Positions 48,690-60,340 of a stretch of DNA of 64,000 bases are shown here, piece after piece. The stretch is from Manduca sexta (lineage: Eukaryota; Arthropoda; Insecta; Lepidoptera; Sphingidae): positions 6,820,001 to 6,884,000 of the forward strand of contig NC_051120.1 in assembly GCF_014839805.1 (NCBI RefSeq). The letters run 5' to 3'. Position 1 is the first letter of the stretch; every line of letters begins with the position of its first letter. The translations under genes were made by a program, and so were the position numbers. The notes beneath the pieces are model-generated. The model was not told the DNA's origin. It saw only the letters and a program-made list of their open reading frames with translations, and did no database searches.

Positions 48690-48691
48690 AA

Positions 48692-49084
48692 TGTTATGTA
48701 ATAGATGGTAATACATAAATTTTTGTTCGGCCAACGTGCGGACTTCTCGATCCTGTGTGGTCTTATACATACATACTAATATATAGCTAAACAAACTCAC
48801 CCCAATTTCCTTTTTTCTTAATGCATATGCTCCCGGGAGCCCTTTTTGTTCCGATTTATAAATTATAATTCTCTTTGCCGACTCCGATAGTAGTTTTTTC
48901 TTCAAAAAAAGTAATGTCATTCTTCTTTTTTAATAATATTTGACAGTTTCTTTTACCCCCACCGAAAAGATTTTATATTCGAATACATACTATATATATA
49001 TATTTATGTGTGTTGTGTTGTGTGTAAATTAATTTGGCCGAATCTGTCCGCGCTTCCAAATAATGAACTAATAAAAATTAAACA
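48692..49084 (-). repeat. BEL element 5' LTR (393 bp)
   Basis: The pair of 42387-42776. The outer edge abuts TGGTC and the interrupted LINE frame; the inner edge is two bases from the primer-binding site. Transcription of the element would start within this LTR on the - strand (known for the class). Confidence 0.93.
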
Positions 49085-50660
49085 TGGTCTATGGTACTAT
49101 AGTCTTTTCGGAATCCGGCTTGTTCGTGAGGCTGGAAGTCATCGAGACTGTTAGCAAGACGATTCGTGATGACTCTCGAGAACAGCTTGTAGACGTGACT
49201 CAGGAGCGAGATGGGTCTGTAATTCTTTAAAAGGGTTTTATCGCCCTTTTTAAAGAAGAGCACCACCACGCTCCTGTGCCATGCCTGGGGCGTGGTACCC
49301 TCGTGAATGACGGAATTGAATAGTTTTTGGAGAGCCTCTAATATTGGCTGTCCGCCCGCTTTTAGAAGCTCTGCTGTTATTCCGTCATCACCCGGAGCCT
49401 TGTTGTTTTTCAGCTGCCCGAGAGCCATACTAATCTCGCACAGGTCGATGTCCGGGATGTCTTCGGTATAGTGTCGGATTAGTGGGGCTCTTGGATCTGT
49501 GGCCGCACTGCAAACAGGTCGTCGTGTTGACGTGTATAACTGTCCGTAGAACTTCTCTACCTCACCCATGAGCTCCGGTCGGGAAGATATAATCCTGCCG
49601 TCCTCGGTCTTCAGTTTGGTCAGCAGGCTTTGCCCAATGGACAGATCCCTGGCGAACACCTTAGAGCCCCTGTTCCGCTCAATAGCCTCTTCAACACATT
49701 TAGTGTTGAATTGGCGTATATCACGTTTCAGGGACTTACAGATCTGTCGATTGAGCCTCCGGCAGACTGTCACGTCACCAGAAGACTGCAGGACCATCTT
49801 GCGTCTTTCTACCATGAGCTGTAGGGTGGGATCTGAGATCTTTTGAGTTCTTTTTGGACGCTGGGTCTTAAAGAACTTAGACCCAGTCGTCTGGACAGTT
49901 TTCACGAGCCTGTTGCTATACTCATCCACATCTACGCACTCACCTAAGCACTCGAAGCGGTTCCGGAGTTCGAGCTGAAAGCTCTCGGGGTTTTTGATAT
50001 GGGCAGATGCTGGTCGGAGCATGGACTTCATCAGTCGAGACCTCTCAAGCGATACGTTAAGATTCAATGTGCCTCTTACCATTCGGTGATCACTCCCGGT
50101 TTTCACCGCATTGATCACAGAGACATCATTGAATATACGCCGTTTGGTCGACATGATGAAGTCAATCTCATTTCTGGTAGCACCCTTGGGACTCAGCCAG
50201 GTCCACTTGCGCTGACTACGCTTTTTGAAGAAGGAGTTCATCATAAAGAGTCCCTCCCTCTCCATGTAGTCGGCCAGCAGCTGACCCCGCGCGTTTCGTT
50301 GCCCATACCCAAATTTCCCCATTTTCAGCTCGTTGCCGCTACGTGTGCCCAGTTTCGCGTTGAAGTCCCCCATAACAACGGTGAAGTAGGTCTGGGAGCT
50401 ATGTATAGCCCGAGATATATCCTCGTACATAGCCTCCACCTCATCATCGGAGTGTGCCGAGGTCGGGGCGTAGACCTGAATAACCTTCAGCGAATACCGT
50501 TTGGTGATTCTGAGTATCAGGTACGCCACCCTTGCCGACACACTCTCGATCTTCACGACGTTGTTTACGAGGGACTTGTGGATGATAAACCCGACACCAC
50601 CTTGGGACTGCTGGTCGCCCTCCCGGAAATAGAACAGGTTACCTGACTTGAGGATTATCG
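49078..50660 (-). pseudogene. RTE LINE protein, endonuclease remainder and start of reverse transcriptase
   Basis: Open in one frame from the homopolymer slip down to the BEL insertion. It contains the endonuclease motifs VYAPTS, VVMGDFNAKLG and TGSDHRMVRG (catalytic Asp/Asn and SDH), then the RT N-terminal blocks NNKAPGDDGITAELLK and KNYRPISLLSHVYKLFSRVI. It ends after GFRKDYSTIDH, where the LTR begins and gives a stop within three codons. A GTG at 50554-50556 lies inside the domain and is not a true start. The second half continues at 42381 on the other side of the BEL element in the same frame. Confidence 0.88.
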
Positions 50661-50998
50661 AGTCCTCCCCCCTGCCTTCGGACTTCAGATAATCCTATAA
50701 CGTCCCACCGTAACCTGCTCACTTCTTCCTCCAGTTCGACTAACTTCTCGTCGGTCCGCAGTGTGCGCGTGTTATATGTTGCCAGGGCCAGTTTTCGTCG
50801 GTTGTGGTAGCCTGGTCTCTGCCGGGGATTCTTAGCACCCCTTGCCCCGCCGTTACCATGACCGCTACCGTAGCCAGGAATAGCGGGGCCGCCGGGGACT
50901 AGGGGCCGGTTTTTATGTGGCCTTACCATAGGGGGTTTTGCCGTAATCGCCACGCTTGGCAGGCGGGTTGGCGATCGCAGTGGCGGAAGTCTCATCAC
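50639..50998 (-). pseudogene. RTE LINE protein, N-terminal part with start of APE endonuclease
   Basis: 119 residues. A basic, Gly/Pro-rich N-terminus (residues 1-65) is followed by LALATYNTRTL and DVIGLSEVRRQG, the first two motifs of the AP-endonuclease domain, with the asparagine and the catalytic glutamate present. The frame then leaves the conserved track at a six-C run (50667-50672 on the + strand) and stops. One base fewer in that run would bring it into the frame of the next segment. The 146 bases to its right are the element's 5'UTR. Confidence 0.8.
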
Positions 50999-51144
50999 AA
51001 GACGCTGCTGCCCGTCTTGTGTCTTGTCACTTCCTTCCGCCGTGTTGGAATGGTTTTACCGCCATTAGTCGGTGGACTACTTGCACTAGTGGTAGTGAGC
51101 ACCACTAGTGGGCGGTGGGGGTCGTCACGCCCCTACGCCTAAAA

Positions 51145-51470
51145 CATTCTGTTACGGGTTATAAAAGCAGCGTCGACACTGACTACGGGTAGGGCTGCCA
51201 TCCTTCCGAAATTCCCCGGATTTGTCCTAGTTTGAAGGGCGTCCGGGGGCCGTCCGGGTGTAACCTGGACTCTTTTATTGACCATTTTATAGATAAGCGA
51301 TAAATTGAAATAAATCATAATAGCTCCCATTCAAGAAGGCACGGTAAAATAGTCGACGATCGAACGCCCCCACCTGTGCCCCCGCGCGTTGCAAAAATAT
51401 TTTTTCCGAGGTGTCCGGGGAAAAATCCATATTTCGCCCAAATGTGCTCCCACAATGGGAACGAGGTATT
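51145..51470. repeat. GC-rich interspersed repeat next to the LINE
   Basis: Contains AGGGCTGCCATCCTTCCGAA, TTCCCCGGATTTGTCCTAGT and GGGCGTCCGGGGGCCGTCCG, wording I recognise from a common lepidopteran repeat. The right part (GTGTCCGGGGAAAAATCC) is partly an inverted echo of the left (GGATTTGTCC, CCCCGGAT), so it may be a TIR element. The LINE lies at its left edge. Confidence 0.45.
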
Positions 51471-52415
51471 CAGGTTATTTGTCCATCACTCATTAATTTA
51501 CATATCGATCCTTCACATATATCTGCGTAATTATTACAAAGAACTGATATGTAGTTTTCTTTCGCACAGCAAAGTTACTCATTTACATACACTTCATAGA
51601 TATACGTAATAAATACAAACGCATATATGCTACTTAATGTTTAGAAAACAAGATTAATTAACTAAAAGCTTTTAATATATCAAAGTTGCATGTAACCGCG
51701 ACCTGTGGCACTCGCATTTGCATCGCATCATCAGTGAAACTCCAAGCGGTACGGGTTGATAGGTCAAATAAGTTGTAAACAAAAATCTTTGCTTAGAGCT
51801 AATAGAAAAGCGTCGGATATCATAGATTGCAAATCGTCCTGCACTTTAGATTTTTAAATGGATTTTGAGAGAATTTAAAAGTGTGCAGATATTTTTTTTC
51901 ATAAATAAAATAAGGAATATATTTGAATAGACTTAAAACTGCTGGAGTATAAATAACTATTTTCCTCACAAGACTTGTAGACGCTTAACGCTATAAATAT
52001 TATCTGCAACTATCTTTAGAGCGAATTTTGCGATATAAATAGTTGCAATAATGGATAACAAAAGCTATTTAAAATATGATAAATACGCAGGCTGTACATA
52101 AAATGCGTAGGGAAACGACTCTATCGACTATCGAATCATTTTAAAACCCTACGCGTATTTACTATATTTCTTCAACGTATTACATAAGCCAGTGTTTATT
52201 ACAGAGGCGATTACTGTAAAAGTATTTAACGTACTGCCGCGTTATACCGTGTTATTAGTATGGCGGGTAATAACCAAGAATATAGCAAACATGATTGTAA
52301 AAAAGTAATAAGTTAAATATGATTTAACGACGTGCAGCGGTCGATTAGTCGGCTGCGAACAGTATTATGAGAAACTTCCTTTTCCAAGAAATACTGTAAT
52401 TTAATCTTGCTATCG

Positions 52416-52615
52416 TCTTGGTTTAGTGGGGTGGTAGGCACTGCGAGTCCGGAGGTCGTGGGTTTGAATCCAAGATGGGAAATTTATTATAAGTGTTCAT
52501 TGAAATGAGGTCCCTGGATGCGATGGCCAGAATAGAAAGGATGTCCCTAAAGGGCACACATATCCTTAAGGCATTTTAACCAGACTCCACATTTAAGAGA
52601 GATATGAGTAAACTG
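52416..52615 (+). mobile_element. tRNA-derived SINE-like element, family D
   Basis: The head CTTGGTTTAGTGGGGTGGTA and B-box-like GGGTTTGAATCC near 52461-52472 are tRNA-like. The body runs through AGGTCCCTGGATGCGATGGC and AAAGGGCACACATATCC. Only one copy is seen in this window. Confidence 0.5.
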
Positions 52616-53334
52616 GAGAAATATATTAAGATAATATACTAAATATTACATAACTACTTCCATGTAATAATTATATATAAGTATAGTGGCTTTCAGTAGA
52701 AGGTAAACCTAAAAGCGACAAAGACGACAAAACTTAAATAGTCGTCAAACTCGTATTACCTAATCCAAGCCTGTATAGCCTAAGTCATATCTATCTAGCA
52801 AACACTCGCTGTCTAGACTTGAGAGCCAGCTACTCGGTTATGACGTAATATCCTATGTGCCCATTAAATGGCAGGATATGAGACTCGAGATTGTGTGCTA
52901 TATTGACAGAAGTGCGGATCATTAAATTTTGCGGGCTACTTCACTTTGCATATTTGCACCTGCGATTAGAATTTTGTTTCGATACGTAAATGTTTTCAGG
53001 TTTTTAGGTGTATTTGTTCATATATTCACCACCTACACTAATTATATGCGTGTGTTATACACTATAAATTATTGATGATAATTTCTGTCATGTAGACAAG
53101 GTTTTTTTGATGATTGATTACAGTAAACACGTAAAATAATTAGATAGTATTTTTTCATCCAATTGCTAGATAATTCATGGTTGATTTGCTCATACTGAAT
53201 TTTTTGTTTCTATTTATTACATAAAGTAAAACGTCACAGCAGAGTTGTCTCTTACGTCTTGTTAAATGTTGGTATTGTTGCAGTCCATGCCCATCGTTAC
53301 ACACATCAGGAAGTACACTGTCAAACATAGACCT

Positions 53335-53440
53335 TCCCTAAACATATCCAGGCCGACGTGTAAAAAGCGGTCTGCATCCAGCCAATTCTAGCCATCTGTA
53401 TAAGGTCATCCGTCACGCACGTTGCTGACAAAATTACAGC
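53335..53440 (-). repeat. Possible LINE 3' fragment
   Basis: CCGACGTGTAAAAAGCGGTC, CTGCATCCAGCCAATTCTAG and CCATCTGTATAAGGTCATCC resemble the 3' region of RTE-like elements I know from Lepidoptera. The match is from memory and weak. Confidence 0.3.
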
Positions 53441-54475
53441 GTTTTATTGCCACTTAGTATTTATAATTGATTTTGGCGGTAGATCCGCTGGTGCGCACAT
53501 TTTTATTTGGCGTAAAAGCTCGACTATTCGCTTTCTATACAGCGGTTGTTACGTTAATTTGTAACAAACGTCTTCACAAACTAGTATTTATGATACTATT
53601 TATTGTTTAGAGCACTTTACGAACATATTTTTCATCCATAATTGCATGTGAAATGCGAAATTCTCTAGGTAACATCGGTAAAACATCGACAGCATTATCT
53701 GAACTCTTACCGCTTGCTGTCAGCCTTCTAACTTAATATCAAGAGTAGAGAAAAGTAGATTTGAAATGCTTTTAACCTTTACCGTTCTTAGTAATTTTAT
53801 ATTTTTATTTTTGTCTTATTTGTTGATGTATGTACTAAGTAATATTACGTCTTTTTATAAATCGTTTATTGAATTTGGATGAAATTTGACACATACCATG
53901 TCCTGGAATAACATATAAGTACCTTCTTCCTGGAAAGCCTCTCATTGTGACTTGTTCTTCTCACGAAAGAAAGAACATCTTCGTCACACAGATGAAGCTG
54001 ATGACAAAACCTAGTTCGCTAAGGTAGATTCCGTAACACGCTATAACGTATGCATGAAGTCTACTAAGTGTTGCAATAACTTTTAATCGTAAGAGCAAGT
54101 TGTGTAGTGCTGGCTTTTTGCCCGTCTCTACCCGACATGCAAACTCATGCAGAAGCAAACATCTGCAAAGCTTATCTCGTAATAAGGAACTTAGAGTAGC
54201 GCCAGAATGGTTTAACTTTAAATCAGACTGAGACTCCATCTCTGATTTTCATCTTACAATCTCGTCTAGTACGAGAAAGTGTTTTTAGTTTAGAATTCAA
54301 AGGTATAAAACATTTTTCAATTAACAAGTAATAGTTTTGTCGTGATATGAAGTCCCATTATTGCAATATTCTAATGGTATAATTTTAAATTCTTGTGCTT
54401 TGTGTGTGTTCATAGATGTTTGTGTACTTCAAAGTAAAGAATATATTACATATATTTGATGAAAACGTATCCTTG

Positions 54476-54712
54476 ACTTCTTTGGTGGCGTGGTTGTATT
54501 TCCGTGGTTGTTTGTCCCCGGATTGAATCTCGGATCCGCCAAAATTATGTTGGGTTTTCTGCTCAGTTTCAGCCCGGAGTCAGAAAGTGTCTGATATGAT
54601 GATAGGCTCACACAGGCGAAAAGTGGGTGCCCGGATGACACCACTAACTACTCCTTCTAAGATAAAGGTGTGATGTGTTTGTGATTGTGTGTGTGTGTGT
54701 TTCCTACATCTG
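54476..54712 (+). mobile_element. Family A SINE, diverged, with a short (GT)n tail
   Basis: CTTCTTTGGTGGCGTGGTTG, CTGCTCAGTTTCAGCCCGGA, GGCGAAAAGTGGGTGCCCGG and AAGGTGTGATGTGTTTGTGA follow the family order. The tail has expanded into GTGTGTGTGTGTG. The Cys/His/Pro-rich open frames here are not genes. Confidence 0.65.
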
Positions 54713-57149
54713 TGATATAAAAAGACCTTTGAGATCATTTATTAGTATTTTAATATATAACTCTATTTTTATGTAAAGCAATAAAATATATTTCATAGTT
54801 TCCACATTAAAGACAGAACCAGAGAAGAATCAAAGCCTCCTTAACATTCCAATATCGCAGTCCCGTTTCAGTATATCAATATTGACACATGAAACGAACT
54901 AGTTATATCCGCGGCCCGTCCAAATCCTCAAATCATGTCTCGTTACGCCGTCGAGTAATGTTGGCTATGCAAACGTTTCGTATAAACGTTGCCATTGTAA
55001 ACACGAAGAGATATGAATTTAAATAACATGTCGATGCTATTTTATTACGAGTGATGTTTCATTTAATTTGATTATAATGATTATTGTACAGAGCCAGTTA
55101 GGTGAATAAAAAAATGATAATTATTCATGTTTCTCAAAACATTTGAGGGATAAGAGCTCGAAAAATGAAGCTTATAGCGAAAAATCAAAGCGAATAAAGC
55201 TATTCAGACTTTTATGATTATTGATATATTTTTCGTACTAGGTAACATTATAGATTTACTAAAATACTGTGTTTAATATCTAAAATATACTATAAATAGG
55301 TAGGGCTAGTTTAACAAAAGAAACGAATAATTTAATACATTATTGTTAGGTGCCTAAAGCTCAAGATCTTGAACGGTATTCCCCTCATAAAGATTATGTT
55401 TTTTTTTCTTCTTGCAGGATACTGTATAATTAAACATCTACCGCTTTCATTACACCGACTTGCCATTGTCCTTTTGTCGTACACAAATTTGCATCTCTTT
55501 TGAGTTTGTCGTTTCCATGTCCCCTTTAATACAATTCACTTTAAAAAAGTTTCTCGGCAGTTAGTAGTGTTAAACCCTGTATTATTAATTGCTTTTAAAA
55601 TCTGGGATTTCTTTAGGAATTAAAACTGAATTAAAAACGTTGCTGAATTATGAGTCTGGCTGGATGATAATAATTTGTAAAGTAACGTAGGTGTCGATCA
55701 TTTCGTTAAATAGCAACATTTAATTTCTTATATCGTGGTCAAGAAAACTATCGAATAACCATTATCATTATCTTACCTTCTTCAGAGTTTGTAATTTGTA
55801 TTTAGTTCGAAATAAAAGCGTCTTTTTCTTGTTAAAATAAACACACAGTTACATACTTTTAATTTCTCTGTTTTCGTAATGCAATCTTTACGCCTTTTAC
55901 GACCTAATTTAGCCGTTCACATAACGAAACAGTACTAAACGGCATTCCTTGCATTTTAAACAATAATGTGAACAAGCCCAAAGGTCGCTGTTACTCATAC
56001 ATACTATCCCACATTTATTAGCTTTGAAGGTCGTGGGAAACGCTGATAAGCTTTTTTCGGGGACGCGCCAAGGTCTCCTTCGTCACGATCGACATTTCGA
56101 TTGTATTGTATATCGATTCTAGAGTGCATCGATTATGAGTTATAGCATAATTATTTGTGATTATACATATAGTTTTATTTAACATTAAATTTATTATGCA
56201 AAATTATATAAATATGGTAAAAATCAACTCTAAAGAACTCTTTATACCATAATATCTTATGTTAAAGTTATATAATGCATCATACCGCCAATGAAAAATG
56301 TAAACAATTTTGCATAGAGGTCGTAATCGGGTAATTTGGGTGTTACAGTGTTCTGCTTGGTCCATTTGCTTGTAGGTCAGTTGTGCAATTTGTACTAGGT
56401 ACTTTATTTTGCTGAGAAAAGTTTCGTCCATTGTATACAAAATTACTTCATTACTATATCTCACGCAATTGAGTTTATTGTCTTCTCCTTATACATATCA
56501 TCCAGCTGTTTTATTTTACACGAATTACTTAGAATATAACTACTTACATCTATACATGTTATAAATCAATGTCCCCTTTTCAGTCTGTCTCTATGTTATC
56601 TATTTTCTTAAAATCTACTGAACATATTTTTATGATATTTATTATGAAGATAATTTAAGTCCCTGGAAATAAGCTACTTTCCATCCTTTGTATCGCGGTT
56701 TTTTATATTATATTTTTTTTTTTTAGGAGTTTTATTTCAACGTCGAACAACGCGTGAACACAAGAATCATTAAAACAAAACTTATTATTTTTACTTCTTA
56801 AAAACGTGATATAACTGACTTACTACCTAGTATCATTCACCAAGTACCCCGAAATGTAGGGAACCCTTATAAATTACCTTTGGAAACAAACAATATTGGA
56901 AGCCGGCCGATGTAATTTACCGAGGAATTAATCAAGGCATATCCATTTATTCGGCGCGTTCTACAGAGACTAATCAATTAACCGCGCCCGTGTTACTAAA
57001 GACTTTTCTTTATGAGATTTTAATCAATGCCTGCTCTGTTGTAGAGCCCGACGTGTTATCGGAATTAGAGTCAAGTTTAATGTCAATATTTTTTTAATAC
57101 ATTCTATATTATCAGTAGCTAATCTGGCGAATGATATAAATACGTAATT

Positions 57150-57408
57150 CTGCTGGTGGTAGGATATGTTTTATATCCGCCTGGACAGCGACTACCGTAC
57201 ACAAGGTGTTAAAACCCGGCATAGTGGCCCACGTAAGTGTATCGCGTTCCGGGATCAGGCTGTGTATATCCGGCTGCAACAGGCCGGCATAATTGTGTCG
57301 ACTGTCGAGGGGTATGTCATCTCTCGTCCGTCGACACTGTATTGGACCCCACTCCACTTACCATGGGATACAGTGGGGTTACTTTTCGGTCCACGTATAA
57401 AAAAAGTA
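57150..57408 (+). mobile_element. SINE-like family B, full-length reference copy
   Basis: Begins CTGCTGGTGGTAGGATATGT with the palindrome GGATATGTTTTATATCC, then CGACTACCGTACACAAGGTG, AGTGGCCCACGTAAGTGTAT, CCGGGATCAGGCTGTGTATA and AGGCCGGCATAATTGTGTCG, ending CCACGTATAAAAAAAGT. Other members: 13098, 19501, 26045, 38712, 40188 and 61541. No clear tRNA boxes were found, so the promoter type is unknown. Confidence 0.75.
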
Positions 57409-58837
57409 AGATTGTATTTATTTAAATGTTTATTAAAAGCGAACTAAGAAGATTTGAATGGTTTGCCTGAACGAATTTGGATGTGGCTTTCATTTAGAGC
57501 ATGTCTCAGATTACTGAATAGTACATACAGCACTTTTATTATGGGATTGGTATTTCGAGAGGCGAGCACATCAAGTATAATCACAAATCAATACAACTCT
57601 ATAAATATAGTTTACAACGAAACTAAACCTAATAAACGACGATCGCCTATGAATGAAAGGAGAAGTATCAAAAAAGATCGACGTAACAACACGGCCTAAG
57701 ATTCGGAATGCAAATTACGTCAGTAAAGGCTTCTAAAGCAAAAAACATAGAGTATAATTTCCTCATTGAACTCCATAATCACACAAAAAAACTGACAAGT
57801 TCCGAAGTCTAAATTCCGGATCTATAATTACTAGAGAAGATTTCTACCGGAAAATAAGCTTTCTCCTCACTTTGTGGTGAAACGTAGAAATATTGCAGGG
57901 ATTGTGGTGGACAATTCACTTGTATTTTCACACGATGTTATGCGTGTAGATAATTGAAGTGGATAAAAGTTGCCGGAAGAATTGTATCAGCCCTAGTATA
58001 TCTAGAGGAATCAGTATTTGAAAGTTGATAGACAATTAACGTGCTGCGAAACATATATAATATCATAGATCTATATGTACTTTGTTATACTTATATTCCT
58101 AATCAAATTTCAAAATTCGTGTTTTTTGCATATTAATAACCGTATTACTCACCAAAGTTCGGAATCCAGTTTCTTAATGAATTTTTATGTAGCAAAAATA
58201 TTTGTAAGAGTATTTTAAATGAAGCCAAACTTTTGCAACATCCCTCGTAAACAAACGACATTAAACAAAAGGTCAACTCGCGACCAAGGAACGATGTAAA
58301 TATCACATTTGCCTTTCTCCTAAAGATTCCTTCATATTCCAATATCAAACAAAGTTCCCATGAAAATATATCATGCTCCTATAACAATTATGTTTTATGT
58401 TTACAAAACGCATAGACTAATAAAGTAATACGCGTGAATGTTGTATCAACAAAGTCTATTCGCTTCGCAGACGATAGACGCGAGCGTGACATTGATTCGC
58501 ACTTCATAATACTGTTAACACGTCTGTGTTATTTGAACACGAATACCATGGGAGGGTTTTAAGTAATTTTAATTCTTCTTCTTTTATATTATGTTATATT
58601 TTTCGGTGATGATTAGTGGTTTAAGCTTATTGATAGGAAGCGAGCATATAATATTTAGTTTAAATTTGGGAATGTTTTGGAGCCTCAAACACTTTCATTT
58701 CTAATTTCAATTATATTATTTATAGTCAGGAAATACATTTACCAAATATTCTTGCAATGTCATAAATCTATAATGGTATACCAGACCACCCTTGGGACAT
58801 GGAATGATGCAAAATGCAGATAAGGTGTGTTCTTCTT

Positions 58838-58985
58838 CAGCCTATATAATCACCCAATGCTGAGTGTAGGCCTCTTGCAATGCACGCCATGTTGTCCAGG
58901 GCAGTCCTCATCTAGCTTCGTTCCGCCTCATGGACCAGGTCGTCGGTCCAACTCATTGAAGGCCTGCCCCGGTTTCTATGACTAA
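58838..58985 (-). repeat. Old RTE LINE 3' fragment
   Basis: CAGCCTATATAATCACCCAATGC, GTGTAGGCCTC, GGGCAGTCCTCATC, GACCAGGTCGTCGGTCCA and GAAGGCCTGCCCCGG follow, with many changes, the 3' end of the LINE at 41250-41390 in the same orientation. A 5'-truncated older insertion. Confidence 0.7.
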
Positions 58986-60164
58986 TTCTTGGTCAGTTTG
59001 TCAGATGTGTTTAGTACCTAGTAAATGAAAAACCTATTAGATCTGGGTTTATCTGGTATTAGTACCTAGTAGATCTGGGTCATCACCTAATTAACTAGTT
59101 CTTCCCAAGTTAACGACATTATCAAACCTTCTCTTGATCAGACTCGCCATTGAGAAAGTAATTTCGCCCAATAGTCATTAATAGCCGGAAAGTCCGTCCG
59201 CCTTTACTTTGCTAACCTAGTAAGCGTTAAGTTATGGCTGCCCATTGGGTCACCTAATTACGAATCGGACTCAACCGCAATTGCCTACGCGGCTTTACGA
59301 TATAGACGGCTTAGAATATCTTTGGAAATGGTTATTACAACCATAGATTATTGTATAGTAGAAAGCTCTTTAATAAAAAAATATGGTTACTATAAATGAT
59401 AATAGTCATCATCTATGTAAAGGATGTAACATATCTTTATGTAAATTTTCCTTTATCTAAAATAATATTGGTCTCGTAAAATCATACTTTGGAAGGCAAT
59501 AAACACTTTTATTGCACCTTATAACAAGATAATAAACACCAAAACACAAAATCTCACATTTCATCTCATAGGCGATAATTCTTATGTAAATACATTCCGA
59601 TGATATAATTCAGACGGCCGCGGTGACACTTTCACCAGTCATAAAACATCTCATTTGCGGCCGAGGTAATGTTCTCTTTGATATTATTTGACTTACTTTT
59701 TACAACTTCATCTAGTTTGTTTGTTTCTAGTTAGATTAAGTGCTGAGATATGAAAGTATATATAGTTATATTTTCTTGTTTAAGTCTACCTTCAAGCTTT
59801 TATATTGGGTCATAGAATTGCTAATCAAATCGGAATAGATCCTACGCGGTCCAAAACGGTTAAGGGTAATTTTTATTGATCTCAAATTTCGACTAATATG
59901 GCGTTTATTGGCACGAACGTGTGACAGCTGGATTGCATTAAACTTGCAATCTCGTGATTTAATACGCATCTTTATCGAGTATTTGAAATGTTCCGGTGAT
60001 TAGTAGATGAATTAATTACGTCCCACAAACCACATGTATGTACCACCGTTCGTTTGTTAGAACGCTTTCATCGTCACAAAATGGGTGATAGTTCTATTTA
60101 ATTTAAAAAAATACGGTTACTCTGCTCGCGCTTCAAAAAGTATTAATCTGACACTTCCAACTTC

Positions 60165-60340
60165 ACACACACTCTTTTATCCCCAAAATGGTAGGCAGAA
60201 GCGCAACTGATGTACTCGTTTTCCGCTATGGGTGTTCCGTCCCATGATATAGGGGCGAGCTTATCGTTATATCGAGCACAAATCAGACTGCGGACTGATA
60301 CTCAGTAAAAACACCCAATATCACTTTGCCATAAGTAAAA
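60165..60340 (-). mobile_element. Family A SINE, reversed
   Basis: TTTTATCCCCAAAATGGTAG, GTTCCGTCCCATGATATAGG, GGCGAGCTTATCG, GATACTCAGTAAAAACACCC and AATATCACTTTGCC are the reverse of the family A body. The tRNA head is missing. Confidence 0.65.

Larger units (their letters stand above)
42387..49084 (-). mobile_element. BEL/Pao LTR retrotransposon, young, lacking most of RNase H
   Basis: Both LTRs start TGTTATG and end TTAAACA on the + strand (in the element's own sense TGTTTAA..CATAACA). The target duplication TGGTC is at 42382-42386 and 49085-49089. The order on the - strand is LTR, primer-binding site, 753-base leader with a tRNA-like stretch, gag-protease-RT, remnant of RNase H, integrase, C-terminal domain, LTR. 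No envelope gene is seen. The 6.7 kb length is short for the family and fits the missing RNase H. Confidence 0.93.
41232..51144 (-). mobile_element. RTE-clade LINE, full length, split by a BEL element
   Basis: The 9-bp duplication CATTCTGTT flanks both sides (41223-41231 and 51145-51153). The 3' end (left) is a short A/T-rich ATGAAA-type tail after GTCCAGCAGTGGACGACTCA. The 5' end (right) reads TTTTAGGCGTAGGGGCGTGA on the - strand. It encodes one protein with an APE-type endonuclease and a reverse transcriptase. Subtracting the BEL insertion (6,698 bp plus one 5-bp duplication) leaves about 3.2 kb, the normal full length of this clade. Two single-base slips in homopolymers are the only other breaks I see. 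Confidence 0.9.

Noticed and set aside
48645..48920. 91-codon - strand open frame across the BEL 5' LTR edge
   Set aside because: It spans LTR, primer-binding site and leader, which are non-coding in this element type.
49999..50646. 215-codon + strand open frame opposite the LINE endonuclease
   Set aside because: It is long only because the - strand is constrained coding sequence. The - strand carries all catalytic motifs.
52416..52490. Functional tRNA gene
   Set aside because: The B box is good, but no acceptor stem pairing is visible and the sequence continues into a SINE-like body.
57166..57447. 93-codon open frame at 57 kb
   Set aside because: It lies in a family B SINE-like copy; the other copies do not keep the frame open.
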